The notes under the pieces are model-generated. The model saw only the letters and a program-made list of their open reading frames with translations, had not been told where the DNA came from and did no database searches. 40,624 nt of DNA from JAXLQL01 sp046331625 (lineage in GTDB: Bacteria > Acidobacteriota > Terriglobia > Bryobacterales > Bryobacteraceae): assembly GCA_046331625.1 (NCBI GenBank), contig JAXLQL010000046.1:1-40624 (forward strand), given 5' to 3'. The position numbers and the translations under genes were made by a program. Of the stretch, positions 8,493-17,018 are shown one piece after another (the first letter of the stretch is position 1; the number at the start of each line of letters is the position of its first letter).

Positions 8493-10013
8493 TCACAAAA
8501 TTGCCCGTATGCACGGCCCGATGCGCCACCGCCGGAAATGGTCCCAGGCAAAGGCCGCAATCAGCGCGTTGACCACCAGCGCCCTCGCCCATCCATTCGC
8601 CCCGGTCTCCACCGCCGCGTGCGACGCCAGCGCGACCAGCGCCGTAACCGACACCGCAATCCACAACTCACGCGGCTCCCAGCCGGCCAACAGCCGCCGC
8701 TGCCGCAGCAGTTCGATCCCCGCCAGATAGCCGAGCGCCATCGCCAGCGGCAACCCCCGCGCCCCGAGCACCAGCGCCAGCCCGGCCGAGGCAATCGCAT
8801 TGCCCACCGCCGCCATGGCGCCGAGCCGGAAGCTCCACTTCGGATGCTCGAACAACACCAGGTCGAGTTGCGCGAATCCGAAAAGGAAATACACGATCCC
8901 GGAAACCGCGAACAGGAGGATCAACCACAAATCGTCTCCGTAGCCGGCGCCGAGCAACACCGGAACGATCGTCTCGCCGTTGCCCGCAAACAGCGCCGCC
9001 GCCACCGTCGCCCCGAACAGGAACACACGCAGGTACTGCCCGAGCCGGTTCCTCGCGCCCTCCGGATCGGACGCCGCCTGACGCGACAACCCCGGCGTCA
9101 ACGTGTCGATCGCCGCACCGATCACCACCACCGCGAGCGAGTACAGCCGCCGCAGCATGTAGTACGCCGCCAGCGTCGCGGGCTCGAATGCCGCCGCCAC
9201 GAACAACTGGTCGGCTTGCGTGGCCCCGTAGCGCAGAAGGTTGGCGAAATAGAAGTGCCCCGACTCGCCCCAGAACTCGCGTGGACCGAGGATCCGCGCG
9301 CGGCTCCGAGCCGCCATCCGCACCACCGGACCGAGCGTCTGCGCGAACGCCACCACCGAAAAGACCACCGACCATTCGAGAAATCCCTCGAGCCGGCCCG
9401 GCCACACCATCGCCATCAGACAAGGCGCCAGCCGCTGTAGCGCTCCCGACAGAATCGTCGATCGCGCCAACTGTCCGAAACGCTGCGCCGCCTGCAAAAC
9501 CAACTGATTCGTGTTGGTCAGCACGGCGAGCAACGCCAACACCGCGCCGAGCCTCAACCCCGTGGCCTGGCCGACATGGCCGAAGAAGTACTGCGACAAC
9601 GGCACCGCCGCCGCGATCACCGCGAGCGCGGCTCCGGCAGGCGGAAGCAGCGAGTAGAACAGGTACGAGCAGACGAGTTCCGATGCCTCTGTGCCGGCGC
9701 TCTCTCCTGCTTCGTCGAGCTTGGGCAGCCGCTTCAACAGCACCGTGCCGAGCCCGAGTCCCTTTGCCGCGTCCATCAGCGCGGTCAGGATCGCCGTCAC
9801 CGCCAGCAATGCGACATCTTCTTTTCCGAACAACCGGGCCGTCACCGCGAGAAATACCATGTTGCTCGCGATCGTCACCGCCCGGCTCAACATCGACCAA
9901 CTGAAATCGCGAAACACGCCCGGACCCGGCAGCCCCGAAAGCAAGGCCGCCGCCATCGCCATGCCGCCATCCCACGGCCGGCTCGTTCGCGACTGGGCCT
10001 TTGACTCCGTCAC
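8493..10013 (-). CDS. Wzx-like flippase (oligosaccharide flippase family)
   Basis: A 506-residue polytopic protein of the MOP/polysaccharide-transporter type, expected to move undecaprenyl-linked repeat units across the inner membrane. The N-terminal part reads FRDFSWSMLSRAVTIASNMV then FLAVTARLFGKEDVALLAV, the usual start of this family, and about 14 hydrophobic segments follow to the end. The chosen start is GTG 10013: it overlaps the upstream glycosyltransferase stop as GTGA and has GGAGG 4 bases upstream. The open frame continues further upstream in the shadow of that glycosyltransferase and is discarded. Confidence 0.87.
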   Translation of the reverse strand: MTESKAQSRTSRPWDGGMAMAAALLSGLPGPGVFRDFSWSMLSRAVTIASNMVFLAVTARLFGKEDVALLAVTAILTALMDAAKGLGLGTVLLKRLPKLDEAGESAGTEASELVCSYLFYSLLPPAGAALAVIAAAVPLSQYFFGHVGQATGLRLGAVLALLAVLTNTNQLVLQAAQRFGQLARSTILSGALQRLAPCLMAMVWPGRLEGFLEWSVVFSVVAFAQTLGPVVRMAARSRARILGPREFWGESGHFYFANLLRYGATQADQLFVAAAFEPATLAAYYMLRRLYSLAVVVIGAAIDTLTPGLSRQAASDPEGARNRLGQYLRVFLFGATVAAALFAGNGETIVPVLLGAGYGDDLWLILLFAVSGIVYFLFGFAQLDLVLFEHPKWSFRLGAMAAVGNAIASAGLALVLGARGLPLAMALGYLAGIELLRQRRLLAGWEPRELWIAVSVTALVALASHAAVETGANGWARALVVNALIAAFAWDHFRRWRIGPCIRAIL

Positions 10014-11173
10014 GCAGCCTCCGTGATCCGGCCGTAGATCGCCGACGCGCGTTCGGCCGTGGCGCGCCACGAGAAACCCGCCGCGAAGGTCCGCGCCCGG
10101 CGGCCCATCGCCATGCGCAGCCCCGGAACCCGCGCCAGCACGCCCAGCGATTCGGCCAACGTTGCCACGTCGCCAGGCGCCACCAACAAGCCACTCTCGC
10201 CCTCGCGTACCTGGAGCGGAAATCCGCCGACCCGGGTTGCCACCACCGGCAACCCGGAGGCCATTGCCTCGAGCACGGCGTTCGAGTAGTTCTCGTAGTC
10301 CGAGCACAGACAAAACACGTCGGCGGCCCCCAGCCACGCCGCCACGCGAGCCGTGTCGAGTTGTCCGGTGAAGATCACACGGTCACCGGCGCCGAGCGAT
10401 CTCGCCCGCGCCTCGAGCCTCGGCCGCAAGGGCCCATCCCCGGCCAGTACCAGCACAGCCCGGGGTTCGTTCCGGATCAGCGCGGGCATTGCCGCGATCA
10501 GGTGTTCTTGACCCTTCCCTGGCACCATCCTTCCGACGCTAACGGCGACGAACGCATCCCCGGCAAGCCCGTAGGCGTTGCGCAGCCGTTCGCGCTCGGC
10601 AGGATTAGGCGGCGTCCACAGCTCGCCCCGGATCCCCGGAGGCACCTCGTCGATCTCGATCCGCCAGCGCTCGCGGACCTGGCGGATCGCGTCGCCGTGA
10701 GAGAACATCGCCATGCCCCGATGCCGCGCCAAGCGCGTCAGCAATGGACCTTGAAACCACGCCGGCGGCCCAGGAAATCGCATCGCCACCCGCCACCCAC
10801 GCTGGACAAGCTCTGCGGCCACACGCGGCAGCGACAGCACTTGCGCCACGTCGAATCGGCGGCCCTTGACCAACTCGGTCAACCTCCCGAGCAATCGCCG
10901 GCCGAATATTTCGAGATCGAGCTCGGCGGCCAGCCCCGGGACCAGCGGAACTTTGCCCCCCAGCCGGTACATCCAATCGCGCAAATACGGCGTCTCGACG
11001 GCGATGGTTTCGACATCGAGCCCCGGCCGCGGCATCTCCTGCCCCGGTGCGCGCCCGGTGACGAACGCAACCTCGTGGCCGAGCGCCTGGAGCTCGCGCG
11101 CCAGTTGGTAGTCGTAGTTCTCACCGCCTCCCCAGGCGACGCCGAGCATGCGGTTGACAAACAGAATCTTCAC
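10010..11173 (-). CDS. Glycosyltransferase family 4 protein
   Basis: A 387-residue GT-B glycosyltransferase. VKILFVNRMLGVAWGGGENY at the N-terminus is the acceptor-side loop. The C-terminal half has VAVSVGRMVPGKGQEHLIAA, GDRVIFTGQLDT, and a donor-binding block CSDYENYSNAVLEAMASGLP, with the EX7E arrangement beginning in YENYSNAVLE. The start is GTG 11173, overlapping the stop of the upstream DUF362 gene as GTGA. An in-frame ATG at 11194 exists but would lengthen the overlap to 25 bases. It lies between DUF362 protein B and the flippase in one transcription unit, so it probably adds a sugar to the lipid-linked intermediate. Confidence 0.87.
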   Translation of the reverse strand: MKILFVNRMLGVAWGGGENYDYQLARELQALGHEVAFVTGRAPGQEMPRPGLDVETIAVETPYLRDWMYRLGGKVPLVPGLAAELDLEIFGRRLLGRLTELVKGRRFDVAQVLSLPRVAAELVQRGWRVAMRFPGPPAWFQGPLLTRLARHRGMAMFSHGDAIRQVRERWRIEIDEVPPGIRGELWTPPNPAERERLRNAYGLAGDAFVAVSVGRMVPGKGQEHLIAAMPALIRNEPRAVLVLAGDGPLRPRLEARARSLGAGDRVIFTGQLDTARVAAWLGAADVFCLCSDYENYSNAVLEAMASGLPVVATRVGGFPLQVREGESGLLVAPGDVATLAESLGVLARVPGLRMAMGRRARTFAAGFSWRATAERASAIYGRITEAA

Positions 11174-12642
11174 AGCTCGACCCGTCCTGCCCATCCCCGG
11201 TGTGCTTCGAATTCCAGTGAGTCGCCCGCCACGCGTGGATCAATGCCGCTCCAGCGCGCCTGCCGGGAAACCACCTCGATGTCGCGCATCGCGAAATCGG
11301 TCAGCGGAAATTCCTCCGAGCCCTCGAAGGCGTGGCCGAGCGTCGGAATCGCCTCCGCCCGGAATCCCATCACGCGGCACATCGCCGTGTCGACGGCCGC
11401 CGGATTCGAACCGCCGAGCAGAATGCCCGAAGGCCTCGGACGCGGAGCAAGCGGCCCGTCCCGGTCGCCCGCAATCACTCCGTCCACCACCGAGAACACC
11501 GTCCGCTGCGGCGCCGCGCACATCGTCCCGGAGCGATCGGCGTAGCGGACGATCCGGTTGAGGTCGATCGTCGTCCGGCTGATCGTGTCGTTGCCGAACC
11601 AGCTCCCTTCCCAGAAGCTGTCCGCGCGCTCCCGCATGTGGACTGCGTACAATACCTTGTGCGCGAGCGCGGCGCTCTTCTTGACAAGCACGCCGCCGTG
11701 CTGCTCCTTGGCGTCCTGGATCCAACTGTCGATCCGCTTGGGTAGACTTTCGTGGAGATATTCATCGCCCCCTTGCCCGGGCGTTCCCTTGACGTGATGC
11801 GGCAAACAGTCCTTGTGCCCGTTGATGCCGATGAAGTTCTTGAGTGCTCCGGTAATGCCCGCCTTGTGATGCGTCTTCATCTTCGGGACGTCGATCACCA
11901 CGTCGGCATCGAGCAGCGTATTGGCGATCACGTACTCGTGGCGGCCGCCGGAGTGATGGCGCAGCATGCGGTCCGGGTCATAGCAGGTGACCCGGTAACG
12001 ATCCTCGGGAGCCTCGCGCCGCGCATGCAACGACCGCGCTCCCAGATCGATGTGCGTGTATCCCATCGGGTCGCCCGGATTCGATTCCTGCACCAGCACG
12101 CGGCCCCAACGCGAACTCGAGTCGGCAACCGCACGCACCAGCCGCAGGTCGCGCACCTCGACGCGCGCTCCGTTGGCCCGGTAGAATTCGACCAGCCGGC
12201 CGACTCCCGAAAGCGCGAGCACTTGGCCGAAATCGCACGACTGGAGCGGCGCGTCGGCAATGACGACTTCCCCCCCTGGACCGGCCGCCATCAGCGCGTA
12301 GTCGCACAGCGCCCGCAACACCGACCCGTGCGTCACCAGGCACTGCGGATCCATGCCGTAGGGGTGAAAGTGCCGCACGAGGTTGGGCTTGATGAGCACC
12401 CGCGAACCGGGCCGGATGAAATCGCCGAACGGATTCCAACGCGGCGTGCCCCGCCGCGCGGCGTCGAGCCCGAGCAGGTCGAGCAACTGCCGCACCGCTC
12501 CATACACGTCGCCCGGTCCGGCGGCCGAGCAGCGCGACGTCCCCTCGAACACTCGCTCCGGATAGACCTCGGCGGGATGGAACGGCGCGGCCGGATACGA
12601 AGGGTGTCCGGTTTCGGCGATTGCCACGGTTCTCGGATTCAT
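11170..12642 (-). CDS. DUF362 domain-containing protein B
   Basis: A 490-residue protein with the DUF362 landmarks: SRVLIKPNLVRHFHPYG near residue 80, VTHGSVLRALCDYALMAAG, EVVIADAPLQSCDFGQ, then DVVIDVPKMKTHHKAGITGA leading to LKNFIGINGHKDCLPHH near residue 265. No signal peptide or membrane helix is seen, so it should be cytoplasmic. No ferredoxin-type CxxCxxC cluster is present, unlike many DUF362 proteins. The biochemical role of DUF362 in polysaccharide clusters is not established to my knowledge. A homologue sits at 17015-18343, and the two share KD(C/W)LPHH followed by a GGDEY motif. It follows the CapK-like gene by 13 bases and overlaps the next glycosyltransferase by GTGA. Confidence 0.85.
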   Translation of the reverse strand: MNPRTVAIAETGHPSYPAAPFHPAEVYPERVFEGTSRCSAAGPGDVYGAVRQLLDLLGLDAARRGTPRWNPFGDFIRPGSRVLIKPNLVRHFHPYGMDPQCLVTHGSVLRALCDYALMAAGPGGEVVIADAPLQSCDFGQVLALSGVGRLVEFYRANGARVEVRDLRLVRAVADSSSRWGRVLVQESNPGDPMGYTHIDLGARSLHARREAPEDRYRVTCYDPDRMLRHHSGGRHEYVIANTLLDADVVIDVPKMKTHHKAGITGALKNFIGINGHKDCLPHHVKGTPGQGGDEYLHESLPKRIDSWIQDAKEQHGGVLVKKSAALAHKVLYAVHMRERADSFWEGSWFGNDTISRTTIDLNRIVRYADRSGTMCAAPQRTVFSVVDGVIAGDRDGPLAPRPRPSGILLGGSNPAAVDTAMCRVMGFRAEAIPTLGHAFEGSEEFPLTDFAMRDIEVVSRQARWSGIDPRVAGDSLEFEAHRGWAGRVEL

Positions 12643-12655
12643 CGAAGCTCCTCTC

Positions 12656-14038
12656 CTACGCCCGCCGCCCAGCCAACTCGTCGACGCTGACTTGCGAGAT
12701 CGTGAAACGATACTTGCCCGACGCCGTCAACGGAATCGCGTTCCGCAATTCGATTCGCAGCCGCGCCCGCTGCCCGATTACTTCACGCAGCTCCTGCTCG
12801 AGCGCGGCGCCGGTTCGCGGCGAGTAGTCCGGCGAGGGAACCAGCCGCAGCACGTACTCGGCCGGACTCTCCTGCTCGAACTGGAATTGCTCGACGCCAT
12901 CGCGCCCGTAGAACAAGTGCGTGAAATACTCCCCATGCACGATCCGGCCGTCGTCCATCAGGAAGTTGTCGCTCGTGCGGCCGCAAATCTCGCCCAACCG
13001 GACGAACGAGCTGCCGCAACGGCACCGCTCGCGCCGAAGCGTTCCCACGTCGCCGATCCGGTAGCGAAGGAACGGCATCGCATAGTCATGCAGCGAGGTT
13101 ACGGCGATCTCGCCCGGTACGCCTTCGACCGCGGCTCCCGTCGCCGGATCCACCGTCTCCACGATGTAGGCGCCCATCTGGACATGGAGCCCGTCGTGAT
13201 GACAGCACTCCGCCGCAACCGCCGGAAGCTCGCGGCTTCCGTAGCGATCGTAGACGTCGACCCCGAACACGGACTCGATCTTCTCGCGCATGTGCGGATA
13301 CAGCTTCTCGGCCGCACTGACCACCGACAGTCGCGGGTAGGATGGCTCGAGGCCGCGCTCGGACAGGTAGCGCGCCATCAGGAATGCCGATGAGGCGTAA
13401 GCCTGGATGATGTCGGGCTGGAACGACTCCATCGATTCGTGATAGGCGCCCATGCGTTCGGCGCCCATGTCGAACGTGTCGTAATATCGCTGGTTGAGCA
13501 GCCACAGCTTGGCCCGGCCCGCAAGGCCCTCGATCTTGCGCTTATCCTGCGGCGCTCCCCACAGCTTGGCTACCCGCGCACCCACGAACCCGCCCGCCAT
13601 CTCGTTCGAGCGCTTGGTAGCCGCAGAAAGCCAGACGGCGAAGTTGGCGTCTTGCCAGAATCGAACCGGCACCCCCGTCGAGCCGCCGCTGTAGTTCTCG
13701 TAGACGCCCTCGGCGCCCGGCATCCGCAACCGATCGCCCTGCGCCCGCAGGATGTCCTTGGTCAAGAAAGGAAGCCGCTCGAGATCGGACAACCGCGCCC
13801 GCCTCGCGTCCACGCCGGCCCGGCGCAGAACTTCGTTCCAATAGGGCGCGGCCGAGGCTCGCGCGAGCAGGGTGCGCAGATGCGTTTCCTGCCAGGCTTC
13901 GATCTCGCCTTCGGTGCCTTGCTCGAGTCTCCGGCAGACGCCGTAGGCCCGGATCATGGCGCGGCGCGGCGCCGTCACCCGCTCCGAAATCCAACGCTTC
14001 ACCGCATTGCGCGCCACGAAGTCTTGCATGATTCCCAC
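12656..14038 (-). CDS. CapK/phenylacetate-CoA ligase-like adenylate-forming enzyme
   Basis: A 460-residue protein of the CapK/PaaK-like branch of adenylate-forming enzymes. NYSGGSTGVPVRFWQD (115-130) is the phosphate-binding loop, YDRYGSRELPAVAAEC the mid motif, and LRYRIGDVGTLRRERCRCG followed by RTSDNFLMDDGRIV the C-terminal hinge region. Family members activate carboxylic acids with ATP; those in capsule clusters are suspected of acylating or amidating sugars, which is inference here. The start is GTG 14038, with GAGGAG 6 bases upstream; ATG 14029 is the alternative. The frame stays open to 14869 upstream, but that stretch is antisense-like sequence under the deacetylase gene. It sits between the deacetylase and DUF362 protein B. 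Confidence 0.86.
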   Translation of the reverse strand: MGIMQDFVARNAVKRWISERVTAPRRAMIRAYGVCRRLEQGTEGEIEAWQETHLRTLLARASAAPYWNEVLRRAGVDARRARLSDLERLPFLTKDILRAQGDRLRMPGAEGVYENYSGGSTGVPVRFWQDANFAVWLSAATKRSNEMAGGFVGARVAKLWGAPQDKRKIEGLAGRAKLWLLNQRYYDTFDMGAERMGAYHESMESFQPDIIQAYASSAFLMARYLSERGLEPSYPRLSVVSAAEKLYPHMREKIESVFGVDVYDRYGSRELPAVAAECCHHDGLHVQMGAYIVETVDPATGAAVEGVPGEIAVTSLHDYAMPFLRYRIGDVGTLRRERCRCGSSFVRLGEICGRTSDNFLMDDGRIVHGEYFTHLFYGRDGVEQFQFEQESPAEYVLRLVPSPDYSPRTGAALEQELREVIGQRARLRIELRNAIPLTASGKYRFTISQVSVDELAGRRA

Positions 14039-14079
14039 GATCTTCTCCTCGACTGGTCCCTGTCTCGTTCGAGCGCCTG

Positions 14080-14934
14080 TTACGCATCGGCCGCGCGTAG
14101 CTCGAGCCGTGCCTGCCCCCGTGTCTGGAACAACTCGTCGCAACAGCGGAATTCGCAGTTGTGCCGCGCCGCCAGATCGAGCAGCCGGTCGAGCATCTGG
14201 CACAGCCGCGGCGCCATCTCCCAGTAGTGGACCGCGACCACGAAATCCGCCTCGAGCCGCCGGCAGAGCTGGAACTGCCGTTCGAGCGTCGGCCAGTCGA
14301 CCTTCGGCGTAATGCAGAACGACGGCAACAACCGCACGCCCGCCACCGTTTCCCCAAACGGATTCGGAGTCCCGTGGCGCAGTTGGTAAAAAAGCCGCCG
14401 CGCATAGTTGATCAAATACTCGCGCTCGAACCGGAAGTCGGCCACGCGGCGCAACGGAAACGTAGCCAGCACGTTCGAAAACACTGGACGCAACGCCTCG
14501 ATGGCCTGCCGCGAAATTCCATTGCCCGGCGGAACGAAGGTTTCTATCGAAGATCCGAGCGTCTGTTCGAGATGATGCCGGGCGGCCCGCGCCTCCACCG
14601 ACAGCCGCTCGGCAGGCTTCCAGACGAACTCCTGCACCAGTGCCCCGCCCGGCCGGCGGACATACTGGTGCGTGTAGCCGTGGCACATCACCGACACGCG
14701 ACGCTCGCCCATCGCTTGCCGGAGCCAGGCGACCAGTTCCCGGTTGGCGGCAATCGGCATCGGCTCGCTGCCTTGGTGGAATCGCGCAATGTCGCCCAAA
14801 TTGAAGGATTCGACGGCGAACGGCGTCACTGCCAAAGATACCGGCGCCCAGCGGCTGATCCGGCCCCACAGCCTTTCGAGCTCATCGGCCCGCGTGTGGT
14901 AGCTCGTATCGTCGTCTCGAATCGCGAATCTCAT
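14080..14934 (-). CDS. Polysaccharide deacetylase-like protein
   Basis: A 284-residue protein related to the NodB/DUF2334-type carbohydrate deacetylases. The very N-terminus has RDDDTSYHT (6-14), giving the metal-binding Asp pair, and MCHGYTHQY (83-91) gives the HxxxH metal ligands His85 and His89. VPPGNGISRQAIEAL resembles the family's third motif. FVVAVHYWEM near residue 230 may supply the C-terminal His. No signal peptide is visible, so it may act in the cytoplasm on a lipid-linked or nucleotide-linked N-acetyl sugar; this is inference. The start at ATG 14934 lies inside the end of the upstream glycosyltransferase gene, a 53-base overlap. The DDD motif at residue 7 makes a later start implausible. 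Confidence 0.82.
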   Translation of the reverse strand: MRFAIRDDDTSYHTRADELERLWGRISRWAPVSLAVTPFAVESFNLGDIARFHQGSEPMPIAANRELVAWLRQAMGERRVSVMCHGYTHQYVRRPGGALVQEFVWKPAERLSVEARAARHHLEQTLGSSIETFVPPGNGISRQAIEALRPVFSNVLATFPLRRVADFRFEREYLINYARRLFYQLRHGTPNPFGETVAGVRLLPSFCITPKVDWPTLERQFQLCRRLEADFVVAVHYWEMAPRLCQMLDRLLDLAARHNCEFRCCDELFQTRGQARLELRAADA

Positions 14935-16030
14935 TCTGTCCCCTCAGCACCTCGTCGTATATCCCCAATAGCTGGTCCACCTGCGCCTCGGCCGAGAACC
15001 GCCGTTCACAAGCCAGCCGCCCCGCCCGGCCCATTCGTCTGGCGCGCTCGGGTGCGGCGAGCATGTCGAGCAGCTTGCCCGCCAGCTCCGCCGCATCGCC
15101 CGGCCGGAACAGGTATCCGTTCGTTCCGTGCTCGATCGCCTCCGGAATGCCGCCCGTCGCCGCTCCGATCACCGGCTTGGCGTAACTCATCGCCTCGATC
15201 ACCGACCTCGGGAATGCATCCGGTTCGACCGACGGCGTCACCGCCACGTCGATCCGCTTCCAGACCGGCTCCATTTCCCGCTGAAACGGCAGCCGCGTGA
15301 CGAAAGGCTCGTCGAGCCCCGCCCCGCCCGGACCGTCACCCGCCACGAGCAGCCTCACCTCGGGATCGCTCCGGCGCACGATCCGCACCGCGTCGACCAA
15401 CGTGTCGAGCCCTTTTCGCGGATCGAGCCGGCCGACATACCCGATTGTCTTCGGCCCGGCTTTCTCGAGACGTTCGCCGGACGGTTCGGCGCCACGAGGC
15501 AGTTCCACCGCGTTGTACAGAACCTCGACCTTCGAGCGGTCCGGTAACTGTCGCGCCACGGCGCCGGAGACCGTCAGAATCTTCGTCGCAACCTTGCATC
15601 CGAGCGTGATCAGCCTCCGCATCATCGCCGACTCGGGGAAGATGTCCCGCACATGCCAGACACGCGGCTGTTCGGGCGCCGCGGCGGCCGCCAGCAGCAG
15701 CATCTTGAGGTTGTTGGCATGGACGAGCGAAACCGCCTCGGACGCCACGATCGAACGTAGCCGGCCCACCGCCGCCAGCGAGGAAACCGCCGCCCGCGGG
15801 ATCCGCCGCCAGGAGGCGTCGAATCGCGACAGCGTGCGGAAGCCCGCCCCGAGCGGCAGCGGAAACACCGGCACCTGGTCTCCCACGAGCCCGAGCATTT
15901 GTTCGCCCGGTGGGCACGCGAGCATCGGACGATATCGCGTTCCGCCCAGCCTCTCGAGCAACAGCGAGAGGCTACGCTGCCCGCCGCCGAGCCCGATCGA
16001 GTTGGTGTAGTCGAGGAACAGAACACGCAT
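14882..16030 (-). CDS. Glycosyltransferase family 4 protein
   Basis: A 382-residue GT-B enzyme. MRVLFLDYTNSIGLGGGQRS is the N-terminal loop and VSLVHANNLKMLLLAAAAAP the acceptor-domain core. TIGYVGRLDPRKGLDTLVDA begins the donor domain, and SVEPDAFPRSVIEAMSYAKP contains the donor-site Glu residues. It starts inside the preceding glycosyltransferase (59-base overlap) and its own 3' end overlaps the deacetylase by 53 bases. The gene order therefore appears fixed by coupled translation. It probably adds one residue of the exopolysaccharide repeat unit; donor specificity is unknown. Confidence 0.87.
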   Translation of the reverse strand: MRVLFLDYTNSIGLGGGQRSLSLLLERLGGTRYRPMLACPPGEQMLGLVGDQVPVFPLPLGAGFRTLSRFDASWRRIPRAAVSSLAAVGRLRSIVASEAVSLVHANNLKMLLLAAAAAPEQPRVWHVRDIFPESAMMRRLITLGCKVATKILTVSGAVARQLPDRSKVEVLYNAVELPRGAEPSGERLEKAGPKTIGYVGRLDPRKGLDTLVDAVRIVRRSDPEVRLLVAGDGPGGAGLDEPFVTRLPFQREMEPVWKRIDVAVTPSVEPDAFPRSVIEAMSYAKPVIGAATGGIPEAIEHGTNGYLFRPGDAAELAGKLLDMLAAPERARRMGRAGRLACERRFSAEAQVDQLLGIYDEVLRGQNEIRDSRRRYELPHAGR

Positions 16031-17018
16031 CCTGATAGACCTCCAAGGTCTTCTCCGCCATCGCCGCCACGGTGAACCTCTCCGAGCGAATCCGCGCCGC
16101 CCGGCTCATCTCGCCCCAGCGCGGCAAACTTTCGACAATCGCTTCGGCGAACCGGTCGTGCGGAGCGACGATTCCCGAAATACCGTCTTCGACGATCCGG
16201 CCGTTGTCTCCCACTGGCGTCACCACCGGCACGCAGCCCGCCCCGAGCGCCTCGAGCAACGCGTTCGACATGCCTTCGCGCTCGGAAGCGAGCAGGAAAT
16301 AGGCTGCTGTCGACACGAGCGGCCACGGGTCCGGCACTTCGCCGAGGAAACGAACGTTTTCCGGAGCCGCCGATTCGAGCCACTTCCGCTGCGGTCCGTC
16401 TCCGGCAATGAGGAACCGGAACGAAGGCAGCCGCCGCGCCGTCTCGAGAATCCGGTCGACGCGCTTCTGCGGAGTCAGCCGGCAAACGGTCACCGCCACC
16501 GCCGCGGGGTTCGACGAGCGCGGCGCCGCATCCCGCATTTCGATTCCGTTGGGAACCACTCGGATCCTTGTCTCCGGGATGCCGGTCCGGACGGCGAACT
16601 CAGCCCCCGAATACGAGTTCGCGATCACGGCCGTCCACAAGGGACTGAGAATCCGGTCAAGCCACCGGTACAGTCGTGGCTTCCAGTCATCAACATTGCG
16701 GATGCTGGCAATGACAGGCGCCGGCCCTGAGGCCAGCGCGCCAATCACGTTCATCGAAGGAAGCCAGCAGTGCACCAGGTCCGGCGCGGCCAACCGCACG
16801 AGCGATGCGATCCTTGCCACCGTCAACGGGTTCCGCGGGCTCATCCCGAGACACTGAACGCCGATTCCCGAATCGCGAAGAGGCTCGGCCCATCGGCCTT
16901 CCTCCCGTACCGCGAGCACCGAGTGCCGAACCTGTCCGCGCGTCTCCCGGCAAAGCAAGTAGAGTTGCCGCTCCGCCCCTCCCGAGCCGAGCGAGGCCAC
17001 CAGATGAAGGACCTTCAT
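15972..17018 (-). CDS. Glycosyltransferase family 4 protein
   Basis: A 348-residue GT-B enzyme. MKVLHLVASLGSGGAERQLY is the canonical GT4 start. LVHCWLPSMNVIGALAS, IANSYSGAEFAVRTGIP and IRVVPNGIEM follow in the family order. The donor domain has CRLTPQKRVDRILETARRLP and a block SEREGMSNALLEALGAGCVP with the EX7E arrangement. ATG 17018 overlaps the stop of DUF362 protein A as ATGA. It is the first glycosyltransferase after the export and kinase genes in this operon. Confidence 0.88.
   Translation of the reverse strand: MKVLHLVASLGSGGAERQLYLLCRETRGQVRHSVLAVREEGRWAEPLRDSGIGVQCLGMSPRNPLTVARIASLVRLAAPDLVHCWLPSMNVIGALASGPAPVIASIRNVDDWKPRLYRWLDRILSPLWTAVIANSYSGAEFAVRTGIPETRIRVVPNGIEMRDAAPRSSNPAAVAVTVCRLTPQKRVDRILETARRLPSFRFLIAGDGPQRKWLESAAPENVRFLGEVPDPWPLVSTAAYFLLASEREGMSNALLEALGAGCVPVVTPVGDNGRIVEDGISGIVAPHDRFAEAIVESLPRWGEMSRAARIRSERFTVAAMAEKTLEVYQDACSVPRLHQLDRARRRAA

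Noticed and set aside
14039..14869. In-frame upstream extension of the CapK-like gene to 737 residues
   Set aside because: The extension is Arg/Gly/Ala-rich, lies antisense-like within the deacetylase gene in another frame, and a GTG with a GAGGAG site at 14038 explains the start.
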